DNA from: Diplolepis rosae
Lineage: Eukaryota > Arthropoda > Insecta > Hymenoptera > Diplolepididae
Direction: 5' to 3'
Assembly: GCA_030998225.1 (NCBI GenBank)
Contig: JAPYXD010000466.1
Coordinates: 434,001 to 498,000 of the forward strand
Length of the DNA: 64,000 nucleotides
Of this stretch, positions 1 through 11,131 are shown piece by piece. The position numbers and the translations under genes were made by a program. A model generated the notes under the pieces. That model was not told where the DNA came from. It was given only the letters and a program-made list of their open reading frames with translations, and searched no databases. Position 1 is the first letter of the stretch; the number at the start of each line of letters is the position of its first letter.

Positions 1-230
1 TAAAATAAATCCGAGCTCTTAATCCGAAAGAACCCGACCAATCCGAATCAGTCCAAACTTTCAATCCGAATGGATCCGAATGAATCCAAAATTGACCGGA
101 TTCATTCGGATTTATTCGGATTAAAAATTTCCTTTGGAGTCATTCGGAATAACTCGGTTTAGTTTGGAATCAGATTCCGGAATGGCTTGGAATAGTGCGG
201 ATTGATTCGAAATGAATTTCAATCCGGAAT
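1..230. repeat. Imperfect TCCGAAT/ATTCGGA short repeats
   Basis: The first 230 bases are built from many near-copies of TCCGAAT and its complement ATTCGGA, in direct and inverted orientation. No frame is conserved across them. This looks like decayed simple or foldback repeat DNA. No coding signal is visible. Confidence 0.5.
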
Positions 231-232
231 AT

Positions 233-473
233 GTTTGTGTCCACAATACATTAATTTTTTTTTTCAAAATTTGGGAAATGGTAGAGAAGATGAAAACGGA
301 CGTAGATAGGCTACTTTTGGTTTTGATAATAAAATTGTCTCCATAGATTTTGCTTAAATTGAATTTTTGTCTATTTATTAAACCACAAGTTATATCTATA
401 TACGTCTGTTTTTATCCTTTCCACCATTTCCCAAATTTTGAAATCGGAATTCTATGTGTTTTGGACACAAACA
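233..473. repeat. Short foldback MITE (GTTTGTGTCCA termini)
   Basis: The two halves are inverted copies. GTTTGTGTCCA at the left is mirrored by TGGACACAAAC at the right, and the inner block CAAAATTTGGGAAATGGT is mirrored by ACCATTTCCCAAATTTTG. There is no ORF. A diverged partial copy of the same family lies at about 7369-7552, which supports a dispersed non-autonomous element. Superfamily is unknown because no clear target duplication was found. Confidence 0.65.
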
Positions 474-543
474 TGTAGAACTTAAAATCAATAAAATTTG
501 CTAATTTACCAAGTATCACATGCCCTTAGCTCTCAAAGTGTCC

Positions 544-627
544 AAGTTTATATATTCTATAAAAGGTTATGTATATAATCATTTCAAGTTCATATATTCT
601 ATAAAAGGTTATGTATATAATCATTTT
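544..627. repeat. 42 bp tandem duplication
   Basis: A 42 bp unit beginning AAGTTTATATATTC is followed at once by a second copy beginning AAGTTCATATATTC, with almost no differences. It appears to be a recent local duplication with no coding content. Confidence 0.8.
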
Positions 628-2630
628 CTACAGGGTAATCCTATATGTGGGACATATAGGATTCTGTATGCGGACCTATACAGGAATTTTTAGTAAGGAT
701 CTGTCAAAATATTCGAATATATATTATGTTATTATTCAAATTTTGCGCAAATAGCCTATGCACTATCTGTGCAAGTACAAAAATATATCTATAATAGTAT
801 AACCTATAATTCCTACAACGTGAATTCTTATGTTTTAATCATTTTTCATTCTGGTGGGTTGATCTGATACGTGTTTTAAAAATTAAAATGATGGATGAAG
901 AAGAACGTATGCGTGAGCGAAATCGTATCCGCGCTAAAAAAAAACAGAAGAGTTCGAAAAATTGAAGAAGAATACAGTGGTGATGAGTCCAATTGTGAAT
1001 TAAGTGAAATTTTAATGCTACTAAGAACCCCCCTAAAAAACAGCCAGAAAATGGCCGGGCAGCCCAGCCGGTTCCCAACCAGCCTTCATGTCGGGAACAT
1101 AACCAAACCAGCGTGACGTTTCTGGCGGGTTCCTGGTCTGATAACCCGACCGGTTCCCGGTTACAATTAGGGCTATCCATCCGGATCTCGATCAGTTTCC
1201 GGGTTAGATTTCCACACGGGTCAGGAAGAATTAAAAAGGTTCTTTAGCTCTTTTCATTTGTTTCCAGCTTGCTGACTTTTCATATTCTATATGTTAGCAT
1301 ATTGTTTTGGATTAAAAAAGCCGACTTAATATATCTGTAAGTGCATTCGGGGAATTTGACTGGAAGGCATTTAGCGAGATTTTGCTGCACGTAAATGACT
1401 GAGGTAATAACGGTAATATCGCGGGGCATTATCTGCACGCATTCGCATTTTTAAGGAAAAAGTTGGTAATTTTTTGCTGTTTTTTTAAAATACTTTTGTA
1501 CCCACCGGTTTTTATCCTCTGCAACAAACATGAGATAGGTCTAAATATAGATATAATGTATACCTATACTTTATAGGACAACGAGCTATTTTCACAATTA
1601 GGGATAATTCTGTAATGGGAAGAGGTTTATGAAATTTACGTACTTGCTTGAATTCTCAATGTTCTTCCCGACTCTACGGTCTTTCTCATCACGGTTCTAC
1701 GCTATCAAGCACGTAAGAAAAGAGTTCAAAATGAACTGAAACAAGCTCAAAAGGAACCACTTTCGTTCATTTCGAGTTTCAATCTGATTCCATTCGAACC
1801 CAACGCGCTTCCTTTTCAACTTGTTGCAGTTCATTTTGAACTCTTACTTTTTTCTCTGCGAATATAATTTAACGTTGGAGACAAGAGATAAGAAAAAATA
1901 GAGCTGAATTAGTTCCTGTGCATATATTACCCCGATTAGCCCCATTTAAAGCAGGGCTATGACATGGTCCTCGCTAGTTTTCCTATTTTGACTTTTCTTA
2001 ATTAAATCATAATATGCGCATATTCGGGCATTAATATCAACTTATCTGTCATCAAATTATCAATTTATTTTTGTTTCCTCTTGGCGCATGTTAATTTGCC
2101 AGAGCAGGGTCATGTCAGAAAAGTGTCCAACCACCCAGTACCCTGCTAGCCACAAATTTTGATTTCTGCATGAGAATTACGGTTTATAAGTGTCCTACAC
2201 ATTTAAAAACATAATTATTGTGATGCTCTAATTTTTACCTTCTAAATGTTAACGTATGCGGAAGCGAAAGAATTTTGAATAGATGTCACCAGATTTCCAT
2301 GGTGCTTTTTCAAAAGACGTTAATTTGTCACTGCAGGCGACCTGATATAGTAGAGATAGCTATACTATCCCCTAAGCTCAAGAGACATGCCAGTTTATCG
2401 TTTTCTTGTCGTCAGATTTTCACGCGACAACTTCCCCTGCCCCTTTCTCCGCCTGTATACGTTTTACTTTCTCTTAGCAATAGCTGATGGCTGTCTCTAT
2501 TAGTTTTAATGTTTCAATCTCTAGTCTAATATTAAAAGACCATTGTGTAATAAGAATAACAACTTGACGTTAAACAAGATCGTGATCGAAAAAATGGAAA
2601 CTTTACTTATTATTGGGTATTAGTATGTAT
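628..2630. other. Downstream SoxD intron or flank, nothing recognised
   Basis: About 2 kb without a recognisable gene. Both strands are open for 70-110 codons near 840-1180, in a locally GC-richer patch with repeated CCGGTTCCC-like words. The translations match no family I know, and overlapping open frames on both strands suggest composition rather than coding. If SoxD continues leftwards this is its next intron. No exon with glutamine-rich coiled-coil coding was found here. Confidence 0.4.
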
Positions 2631-2886
2631 TTCAAATTAATTAGTTGAGTTTGAAATTTTTGTCACTGCCTACATTATCGGAGGATCACTAGTCGGATAT
2701 CAGATAGGATACGTTGTCGACAGGTGTTCTGATAGACAACTTCAAACTCTTATATCGCAAATAAATGCAAATTAATTCAATATTTAAAGAATTTGAAAAT
2801 CTTTCTGTGGAAAAAAAGACGCTTTACCCAGCGCAGTCGAAGGCGTCTTTTTTTCCACAGAAAGATTTTCAAATTCTTTAAATATT
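2631..2886 (-). repeat. SINE copy ending in a fold-back (44 bp perfect arms)
   Basis: This copy carries the body of a tRNA-derived SINE family also seen at 27471-27777, 41101-41340 and 48751-49175. The body begins TTCAAATTAATTAGTTGAG and includes TCGGAGGATCACTAGTCG. It runs into a perfect inverted repeat: arm 2779-2822 pairs with 2843-2886 across a 20 nt spacer. The tRNA head seen at 41221 is reduced to the GCGCAGTCGAA remnant in the spacer. The fold-back probably arose by template switching during reverse transcription. That is inference. Confidence 0.7.
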
Positions 2887-3459
2887 AGTATCCATATTTT
2901 TTCGCACGAATATATTCAATAAGTAAAGAGTAACAAGATTATTTCCGTCTTCTTGTAATACGCTTTACTGTTTTAATATACTACGTTCTTCACTTTCAAA
3001 ATTGTAATCGGAATTATTTTTTAATCACTATATATGTACATATTATAATCAGGATATGGATCATGGCAAATGTATAAAATTTGAAGCATATAGCATTTAG
3101 CTCTCGCCGATCTACGAATTAAATGTCTATGTTATTTTGCTAGGTAGTAGTATTATAGGTATTATCAGAAATGTGATATTTCAGTTCCTGATAATTCTGT
3201 GTTAGGTATAACCCCAAGGGAATTTAATGTTCGACACTTCCTGCGGCATGGTCTTCCCTCTTGGCAACGACGCGACATTTCCAACTGAATAAATTTAGGC
3301 AAATCGATCACTTTGAGTACTCTATTCACCCCTTCTTCGAGCAATATTTTATCTATTCAATTATCTGAATGGGACAGAAACAATCAGTTGAGTTCCAATA
3401 AAAATTACAACTACACATTATTATACCTATGAAGATTTAAGAAATTTTGTGATTCTTAC
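2887..3459. other. SoxD intron sequence 3' of the coiled-coil exon
   Basis: AT-rich sequence directly after the splice donor of the 3460-3673 exon (minus strand). No further exon, repeat or ORF is recognised. Confidence 0.4.
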
Positions 3460-3673
3460 CTTTGATTGGTCCTGCTGTTGCAACAGTTGTTCTCGTATAA
3501 TTTGAAGTTGCAAAATCATTTCGGATAACCTACGTTCTTTCTCAGCTACACTTTCCGCACAAAGAACCTTGTGCAAGGCTGCAGCTCCGTCCTGGAGTCC
3601 CGTATCCGAGTTTTGCGTCCTTCCGGTTCCGGTTGGCGAGGGTGCGATACTCTTTGCTATACTGCTGCTGCTA
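3460..3673 (-). CDS. SoxD: SoxD transcription factor, exon with the start of the coiled coil
   Basis: A minus-strand exon of 214 nt. It is bordered by an acceptor with a T-rich tract ending TTGCAG and by the donor GTAAGA at its 3' end. It takes one base to finish the AG-split codon left by the 25621-26313 exon, then reads 71 codons to a phase 0 end. The translation has a Ser/Thr/Pro-rich part, then ESVAEKERRLSEMI and REQLLQQQ. This matches the SOX5/SOX6 segment ESLAEKERQLMGMI..LREQLL at the start of the family's leucine-zipper/Q-box coiled coil, which mediates homo- and heterodimerisation. SoxD proteins are nuclear HMG-box DNA-bending factors that often act as co-regulators. The HMG box is not in this window. 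The assignment rests on motif recall plus the phase match. Confidence 0.82.
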
Positions 3674-3689
3674 CTGCAAAAAAAAAAAC

Positions 3690-6276
3690 AATATATCAGC
3701 TATAGTATCTCCCCCACCTCACTCCCCTCTCTCTCTACAAAATTTATAAAATAAATTAAATTATCCATGTCCCGTAAATTCGTTCAACTTTGCTAAACGC
3801 AATTTAGAACAAGAAAAATTGCAGGAATACTCAATTCGTGCTGAAATGCAATTATTTGAATCCAACTCACTGAATTAAAAATTATACGCCGCTTTTATTT
3901 TAGTCTTTACGGATTTATTTTATGCGATTTTTGCGTCGTACAGTTAAATCTGTTATAATATCATCAGATTTCCACCAGCTTGGTCTATAGATCTTCAACA
4001 TGAATTTTTTTTTTACTCTTGGATTAAAAGTGTGCGCTTCTGGGTGTGCTTTACTTTGCAAGCTCGTGCTTAGGGTTTCGTACTCTTTGAATAATAGATA
4101 GAGTCACGGCCGCGCAATCTCGACGGGACAAGTGTTTGCTCCCGTGTGAGATGGGCACTAGGATGCTTCTGTCCGTGGAGCAACCGTGAAGCGTCCCTTG
4201 CCCCAACGTGCCATATCGCTGAGTCTCTTCACCCATCCCTTTAGACCTTAGGCTCTTTTATGTCGCGAGAAAAGGTCACGAATAAATGATACAGGTCCAT
4301 TGTGTATGTTTTTGGTACCATCGGTGGCCTTCTCTCCCGTTCTTTTACTCTATAACGTCCTTCAAATTAGTGCAAGCTCTTAATCTTCATAACATATCTA
4401 GGCCAGTATGTGGATCATTTTCTGGTTTATGGAACATTTCATATAATATTTATGAACAAGGATTACCCTCGCGAACTAAATAATATATTGTAAGAGTATA
4501 GCTATGTATTCACCTTCATCAATTACGTGCCTACTTATATAGATATGGTGCGAGACCATAATGATGGTTTGTGTCTGTACTTATTGATTGTGTGCGTGTG
4601 GATGTCGACGATTTTGGAGACAAGATAAGAAGGAGACAGTCTGTACTGGGCTGTGCGAACGAACGGTTAAAATTGTAATTTGAATTGACCTGACAAATAA
4701 ATTAGTTTAGTTGATCTAAATATCTTATTGAAGCCATCCTCTCACAATATTTATTCTTTTAAGAAACTCATGAAATTCGCAAAAGTATTTTATGTAAGTA
4801 TTATGGTGATTCTCCATATACAGCGCACTTTTGTGTCTCAGGACTGTAGTAATTAACTCAAAAGGTATTTTTCCATCAAACTTGGGGAACTTCTTTATTT
4901 GAGCACAATCTAATATCTCCATTACAAAAACGTATATCTTTTAATATCATATACCTATAAAGAAAATAATTCTGAATGCTTTAAAAATGCTTGTTTGACA
5001 TGTTTAAAGGGATGTGTATTCAATATAGCAAAAATAGACTTTAAGTTTATAGTTGATGGTATGAAAGTTTTACTTACAAGTTACAAAATTCTTGGGTTAA
5101 ATTTTAATTTTATTGATATATTTGTAGAAAAAATGTAATTATTTGAGTGACTTTTTAAATATTTATGTTGGTTACGGTAACCAAATCTCCAATACTTTTT
5201 TTATTTACTTCGGTTAATTTTGTGAATTCTATATTTACTCAGAAAATCAAGAAAAAAAGTCTCATTAATAAATAGTTGATGACTGTCAAGAGTACGTATT
5301 AGAAAAAACTACGCCAAAATGCTTTATTAATACTATTTTTGTATTCAAAATGTACAATAAGAAATGATTTTTTATCGATTTCGGATACCGTGAGCTATTC
5401 TTCGCTTGACAGGGGTCAATTGAACTAAATCAAGCTACTTCCTGGAAAATTATGGTATAAATTAATTTTAATTCAAAAATTAAATCGTTATAGTTATAAT
5501 ACAAGTATTTGAGTTTGATAAATAAAGTAATTCTAGGGATGATAAATGCAACAGAATTAAAAATTATTTAAAATTTGTAAAAAAATAAAAAATTTTCGAA
5601 TTTTAAAACAAAACACAAAGTTTATTCGTTGCCATATTAGATTTAAGGTGAATATATGCGGAGAATCACCCATATAAACTTCTACTTTGTATTTACACTT
5701 TTCGGAATCCTCGAAAAACATACTCGTAGTGTCTACTAAAAAACAAAATGAAGCTATAGTTCCTTTTCTTGTGGAAGAATGCGTCTCACCCTGCTGAATA
5801 TAAGAGAGGGTTCGGCTGTGAGCGATTCTTCGGTTTGATATTATCAAAGCCAATGGCCGGTTTGCAAGTTCCTCTATTTGCACCCAGTGACCCCAGTAGC
5901 TTTGCGCCAACAGAAGCCTCATTCTGTTATTAATATTGTGCGTAAAGAGCCGAAGGGTTTATTTTGTTCGTAAAAGTTTGTTGAAAGGGGTTGAAAAAGA
6001 GTCTGTCGAATAAGAGAGAGAGGGAATGAGATATGTTCGTCACTTCCTGCAAGAAGCCTCCTTTTCGCTGTGATGCCAGGCTGCCGTGAGTAATGCAATT
6101 TTATGCGCGTTTTAATAACGGACGCGAAGCGTGATAAATGCAAACCACATGTACCAGACATTCAATCTAGAGATTTAAGAACTTTGAAGCGAAAAGAAAA
6201 GGCATTTTAAGTATTTTCAACTTGTATTATAGTTGTATTTTAAAACTGATAATTTGTTATTTTTTAGTAATCGTTT
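3690..6276. other. Intron sequence, nothing firm
   Basis: Non-repetitive to the eye. GC-richer patches at 4040-4260 and 5760-6160 give open frames of 61-121 codons (minus 5557-5922, 5919-6161 and 4051-4236), but none shows a recognised domain or a splice context. They could be intronic regulatory islands or decayed repeats. Confidence 0.35.
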
Positions 6277-6280
6277 TTAA

Positions 6281-6522
6281 CACTAGAAAGACGGGAGCTT
6301 AGTATATATAAAATGACTGCTTTTCGGCAATATAGGTATAACACACATATATATGCCGGCAGTAAAGAAGGGGGGGGGGGGGCAACAACAATGATTAATT
6401 AACCCATTTATATGTTGTAGAAAAAGTCACAAAATTATAAGAAGCTGTGTCTTTATTTAAATAATTATTTTTTTAATTAAAATTCAAAAGCAGTCAAAAT
6501 GACTTGCTTAGGCAATCTAGTG
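6281..6522. mobile_element. TTAA-flanked MITE (piggyBac-like)
   Basis: The element begins CACTAGAAAG and ends CAATCTAGTG. It is directly flanked by TTAA on both sides (6277-6280 and 6523-6526). TTAA target duplication is the hallmark of piggyBac and a few related superfamilies. It is 242 bp with no ORF and contains a run of eleven G near 6371. The terminal inverted repeat is short and imperfect. It is non-autonomous. Confidence 0.72.
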
Positions 6523-6594
6523 TTAACAAGGTGTATAGTGCATGCTAAATAGTGGATAGTTGTGATTTTCAATTGATTAAATTTATAACTCTGT

Positions 6595-6931
6595 CTAATG
6601 AGTACCATATGAACTTTCAGAGATTTTATCAGGAGACTTTGTAGGCCAATCCAATGTCGTGATGCCATTTTCCTCTTTCCAGCAGTGTGCAGAGGTGGCT
6701 GCGATGCTTGGGGCCCTTCTCCTTCTGTAAAACCCAGCTATCGGTTTCCTTAACAATAAATTTTTTGGCAAAAGGTAAGAAGCCTCGCTGATAGAGCCCT
6801 CGACGATGATATCAGGCACGCCCGGAGTATATCTATGCTCAAAACGATGTTTTGTCGGTAAAGATACCGATATACGCTGAGGTCCACACCATTCATTTTT
6901 CCATGTGTTGTTAGCTGAGCAGCGGTTTCCG
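6595..6931 (-). pseudogene. Tc1-like transposase fragment, frameshifted
   Basis: Minus-strand reading frames contain, in two alternating frames, LPFAKKFI, GPKHRSHLC and WKEENGITTLDWPTKSPD. Together these match the C-terminal half of Tc1-type DDE transposases, where a block resembling PKHRSxLCxxW precedes DWPxxSPDxNPIE. The frame changes before WKEENG, and the conserved NPIE is replaced by KISE followed by a stop, so the catalytic glutamate is lost. The N-terminal half is not recognisable. The frame is further interrupted upstream by the MITE at 6934. It is a dead relic. Confidence 0.68.
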
Positions 6932-6933
6932 TA

Positions 6934-7224
6934 CACGGAGAAAAGTTTGGTGAATCCGTTCGCCCAACACGTAGAACTGATGCGCTAAGCACACGGAGAG
7001 CTGCGCGACCTCTGTTTGGTTGAACAGCTCTGCCAATTTGGGGGAACCATTACCCCAAACTAGGCGAGCCGTTATGCGAAATACTTGGGCCAGCCGTTCT
7101 CTCGCAAGCTTTTCGTCAGTTTGGGTTAACCAGTGCCCCAATTTTAGAGTAGAAGTTACACTAAACCAAAGACGAGCGGCTTTCCCACCGCTAGCGCTAC
7201 GGTTCTACTAAACTTCTCTCCGTG
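6934..7224. mobile_element. TA-flanked MITE, CACGGAGA termini
   Basis: It starts CACGGAGAAAAGTTTGG and ends AAACTTCTCTCCGTG, with TA on each side (6932-6933 and 7225-7226). It is 291 bp. Internally there is a GGGGAACCATTACCCC-like hairpin and open frames on both strands that match nothing. The termini are shared with other MITEs in this window (42522-42714, 26626, ends at 33766 and 41850). Confidence 0.78.
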
Positions 7225-7368
7225 TAGTGTACCTTGCCGTCCGAGTCAGGACTTTTGCAAGCGGCGTTTTATTGTCATTAGACTCACCTTAACTTTATTT
7301 TTCAAAAGCTCTTTTTAGGGGTATGTGATACTTAGGAAATTAGCTAATTTTATTGATTTCAAGTTTCT

Positions 7369-7552
7369 AAATGTTTGCGTCCAAAACACAGAGAATTTTG
7401 ACTTAAAAATTCGCGAAATGGTAAAGAAGATAAACTTAAAAACTTTTAAAACTTTCGTTTTAAAAAATGGAAAAAAGTTCAATTTTAGAAAAATTAATGG
7501 GGGCATTTTTTTATTCTCAAAAGCAAAAGTAGTCTATTGCCGTCCGTTTTCA
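7369..7552. repeat. Partial copy of the 233-473 MITE family
   Basis: The left part GTTTGCGTCCAAAACACA and the right part CCGTCCGTTTTCAT match the arms of the 233-473 element, separated by a different AT-rich middle. Frames of 63-76 codons open on both strands here but are repeat sequence. Confidence 0.6.
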
Positions 7553-8518
7553 TAGTAAAAGAACAGTCGAACAGTTTTATGATGGCCTTACATTTTGCGT
7601 AGTTTTGATCCTCGCAACCCATTTTTAGACAAATGCCCTTGACCGTCCAATATAGTTAGTATAGCCTCTCTATAAGACATTTTAGGGCATTTTGGATAAG
7701 AACACAAAAATACCACCTTTAAACGTTTCCAATGCACAGCACCCATGTTGAATTTCCACAAATCTCCTTCAAAGAATAAACACCACTGGAAGGTTTATTA
7801 GATGACGAAATAAGGGACTATCCCTACTACCGGAAACCCTTAGACCCAGCCGCATCCTACCACAGGGCCGTCTATTATTGTGTATACGTTCTTATGATAT
7901 AGACTGTATTGGCAGAGCAGATATGAACCAAGGCGAGTTTTACTATACAAAAGCCTATCTTTCGTTTTATTACGACATGACAGTTGACCAATTTCTTTTG
8001 TAAACATGGACAAATAAAAAATATTCGGTATGCTCATGCAGATGAAAGTATGTACCTCGATGGAGCAATGAGTCGACCGTTATGTATATTGCAATGCCTG
8101 AGGTGTAAATTTCGGTCGTAATCATTTATGATGCATAAAGTGGATAACCGTTTAGGCCAGGCAGTCCATTTATCACAGGCCCACTAAATCTGCCAGCTAT
8201 TCACAGCACAACAATTCCGTTCGAATTTCATATATCATAATCATGTATAAGCTTCTTTTGTATCTGAAATTATTTATATAAATACTTTTCCAAATCAATT
8301 CAAACTGTTAAATATGTATATAATATCTATCAACTAATTTTTCAAAGCTCCCTTTTGGATTCTCAATGCTACTGGAGACAATATGTCCAATTTTAGATAG
8401 AGGGCATTTTTAAGTGTTTCAGGTGCAGTAGGTCGTGATTGGGTATTCTTAGAAGGTAAAGTGTGATAATTCACCAAAGCTAAACGATTATCGAGAGTGA
8501 AATGGAATTCAGAAAGTA
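7553..8518. other. Intron sequence, nothing recognised
   Basis: About 1 kb with no recognisable ORF, repeat copy or RNA gene. Confidence 0.4.
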
Positions 8519-8690
8519 CACTGAGAGACTTTTCGTTAGAGTAAATGATAAAGATAAATCAAAATTTAGTATAATATCGTTTCAAAATGGGGAAAGCCAA
8601 GGTTTTTTTATACTTATTCATATTCTGACATCGAAGTTTGATATAGTCATAACAGTCTTTAATACATGAAGAAGATAAAGTCCTAAATTT
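8519..8690. repeat. Left-end fragment of element family A
   Basis: It begins CACTGAGAGACTTTTCGTTA just after a TA (8517-8518) and tracks the left end of the complete copy at 55775-56881 for about 170 bp, as far as the ATGAAGAAGATAAAGT block. Then it stops. It abuts the first exon of the decayed gene at 8726, so the insertion may have removed that gene's 5' end. Confidence 0.75.
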
Positions 8691-8977
8691 TCTTTTTAAT
8701 GTTTCTTCAATAATTCCAACTGGACTTGGATTTAGAACAACCATGCAAAAGTACTTTGTTGCGCGAAAGATGGCAAATAATGAAAAGCGTTCTAATTGAG
8801 CAACTGGAAGCAGTTGCAAAAAAAATTGCTGCAACGAAGAAGAAGAATATAGCAGATATTGTGGATGACTTGGCGTTGATAAAGAATTTGGAAACTTTAG
8901 GACCTGGTAATGAGAAAATTCAATAGTACAATAATTTTAATTCAATCATTCATTCTTTTCGTTGCCCAATATTAATA

Positions 8978-9735
8978 AAGGGTTTCCCAATAGGGGTGAT
9001 ATGATTTTGAATGTCCCTATCGGGCTCATTTGAACTGAAATTTTTGACGTCTGCTGTCAGTTGTCATCAGTAAGGTTTGCCATTTAATCATGAGTAGTTT
9101 CACGCTTCCACAACGTTTGGAAATTGTCCAATTATTTAATCAAAATTCGAGAAGTTTTGTCGGTGTTCAAAGAGCATATCGTGCAAAATATGGTCGTCAT
9201 TCTGCTCCATCCGCGCTCTCAATTCGTCGAATAATCGATAAGTTGGAGAGTGAATTTACTCTATTGGATACTAAGCCTAAAAATCGTATGCGTACCGCAC
9301 GTTCTACACAGAATATAGCCGCCGTACAGGCCAGTATCGAGGAAAACCGTGAATTGTCCGTGCCACGCCGATCTCAGGAATTGGGCCTGTCCAGGATGAC
9401 TACCTGGCGTATTTTGCGATTGGATCTTGGCCTGCATCCCTATAAGATGATTCTGGCCCAAGAACTGAAGCCTAATGACCATCGTTTGCGTCGGGAGTTC
9501 GCGGATTGGGCTCTGGAATCAATTGAAAATCATCCCAATTTTCATCAAAAAATCATCTTTTCTGATGAGGCACATTTTTGGCTCAAGTCTCGGGGGACAT
9601 TTCGCCGATATATTGTTTAAATCATAAATGGCATAGAATATCCAATATAATAAAAAAGATTTCGATCAATTCCGAATGAATATTCAGTGTTTTTTTTTCA
9701 ATTTCAAAACATATCACCCTTATTGGGAAACTCTT
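8978..9735 (+). mobile_element. Internally deleted rosa-like mariner (Tc1/mariner)
   Basis: The terminal inverted repeats are AAGGGTTTCCCAATAGGGG at the left and CCCTTATTGGGAAACTCTT at the right, with TA on both sides (8976-8977 and 9736-9737). At 758 bp it is too short for a full mariner of about 1.3 kb. It carries only the N-terminal part of a transposase. It sits in the first intron of the decayed gene above. Confidence 0.88.
9090..9620 (+). pseudogene. Mariner transposase, C-terminally truncated
   Basis: A 176-residue frame. Residues 1-70 begin with LPQRLEIVQLFNQNSRSF, the first helix-turn-helix of this transposase group. A second helix-turn-helix, around SVPRRSQELGLSRMTTWRIL, follows at about 90-110. 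Residues 155-165 give IIFSDEAHFWL, holding the first catalytic aspartate. The frame then ends RGTFRRYIV, so the second and third catalytic aspartates are missing because of an internal deletion. It cannot be catalytically active, though it may still bind its own terminal repeats. It is related to the copy at 29852-30430. Confidence 0.85.
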
Positions 9736-10580
9736 TACTAATATGTGAGCACTGTGTTCTTTTACTAATATATTGAATTCTTGTTTCATGAATTTCCACG
9801 ATTTTTACATCTCTTGTTTATTTTAAAATTACCTTAATAAATAAGGTTTCGTGTCCAAAAATATTTTATAATTAAATGTAATAAAATAATTTTAATAAAC
9901 AGCATCAGAATATTTATAATAAATTAATTTTCAGATTCACAAGATGCAGTTGTTTTACACCTCCTACAGCTATTAATCGAAAGTGGTCACTCAAGTGGCA
10001 AACGAAAAAAAGACCAACAAGCGGCTAGAAAGTATGAACCATCGGATATCAGGGAATGTTCTCTATATCACGTTCAAGTGAGTTAATTTGTTTGTCTCGC
10101 GGTATAATTTGATTTAACACAGATATTTCTTACCAAAATCGAATTTTCAGAAAACAGAGGAAATAAACAACGAAGTGGAAAAACTGAAAGCGATCGAGGT
10201 TGCGTAAAAGGGAAGAAACATTGCAACCTTTAATATTAGTTACCGGATCTTTTACTGAAATCACGGAATCCTTCGTGATTGTCGACGACTATAAATATAA
10301 AGTCCCCTCGTGCCTCGATATTTTGGATTTGAAATTCAAGCTTTTTTACTCGTTTGATTGCGAATACCCCAAAACTTCCCTAAGACTTTGGCAGTATATT
10401 CAGCATAGCCTATATAATATTGCAATTCCTGGCGAAACATTGATTAAACCAATTAAAGAACTTTTAGGTTTAACAAACACATGCATGTTTTTAAAAAAGA
10501 CTGATATAGAGAATGCGGTTGTCTCCTACAAAAACAAACTTAGTGATGGCCTGTTTTATATACCAAAAATTTGGATGTAG

Positions 10581-11131
10581 AGAAATAATATCAATTTTCA
10601 AGATATAAGCATATGTATATATATAATAAGTTCGACAGTTGTAAAAACTTGATAAAAATGTAGGTATTATTGGCTTTTAATACAGACTCACTTGCTTCTA
10701 TTACAATGTAAACTAGTTATACTACCTTTAAGATGAAATTAAAACTTATTATTTTAAACAAACATTTTTAAAATTCAAATTCCAGATTCACTGGATTGCG
10801 AATATTTATTCCTTTTATAAATTGTGATCTGTTTAGAAAAATTTGGATGAAAATCGCTTTCAAAGTAAGTTAAATTAATGCATTTGAATATTTTGGAACT
10901 TTGTGGCTTAATATGTTTAATTTTGGAGCCAAAAAATTGAAATCTTTTGAACCTATATATGTAGTATGAATTTGAAAGTCTAAACTTTTAATTTCCAGTG
11001 CATTTAATTTTAAGTATTTAATTCCCTAAGATTTTAGGCTTAATTGTCATATTGTATTAATGTTACACGTAATTTAATACCAACTTTTGACTTTAATATT
11101 TTCGAAAATATTTATAATATTTATATTTATA
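10581..11131. other. AT-rich spacer, nothing recognised
   Basis: AT-rich intronic DNA between the decayed gene and the Penelope-like element. No repeat or ORF could be supported. Confidence 0.4.

Larger units (their letters stand above)
8726..10580 (+). pseudogene. Decayed three-exon gene of unknown function
   Basis: Three segments splice in matching phases. Exon A ends at 8906 (CCTG then GTAATG, phase 1). Exon B, 9935-10077, follows TTTTCAG and ends CAA then GTGAGT (phase 0). Exon C starts at 10151 after TTTTCAG. Exon B begins DSQDAVVLHLLQ and ends YEPSDIRECSLYHVQ. Exon C opens KTEEINNEVEKLKAIE, then needs a one-base shift near 10199 to continue LRKREETLQPLILVTGS and run to the stop at 10580. 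It contains FVIVDDYKYKVP and LRLWQYIQHSLYNI. I have the impression of an uncharacterised insect protein family of this layout, but no function can be named. The lack of a start codon, the frameshift, and the mariner in intron 1 make it a pseudogene. Confidence 0.55.

Noticed and set aside
895..1180. Overlapping open frames on both strands (73 and 113 codons)
   Set aside because: Both strands open over the same GC-richer patch, no recognised motif, no splice signals; taken as compositional.
1..3459. Search for the next SoxD exon (glutamine-rich coiled coil) or HMG box
   Set aside because: No minus-strand stretch with the expected Q-rich coding and splice borders was found; presumably outside the window.
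5557..6161. Minus frames of 121 and 80 codons
   Set aside because: No domain, no codon pattern I could recognise, no exon borders; mentioned only as part of the intron.
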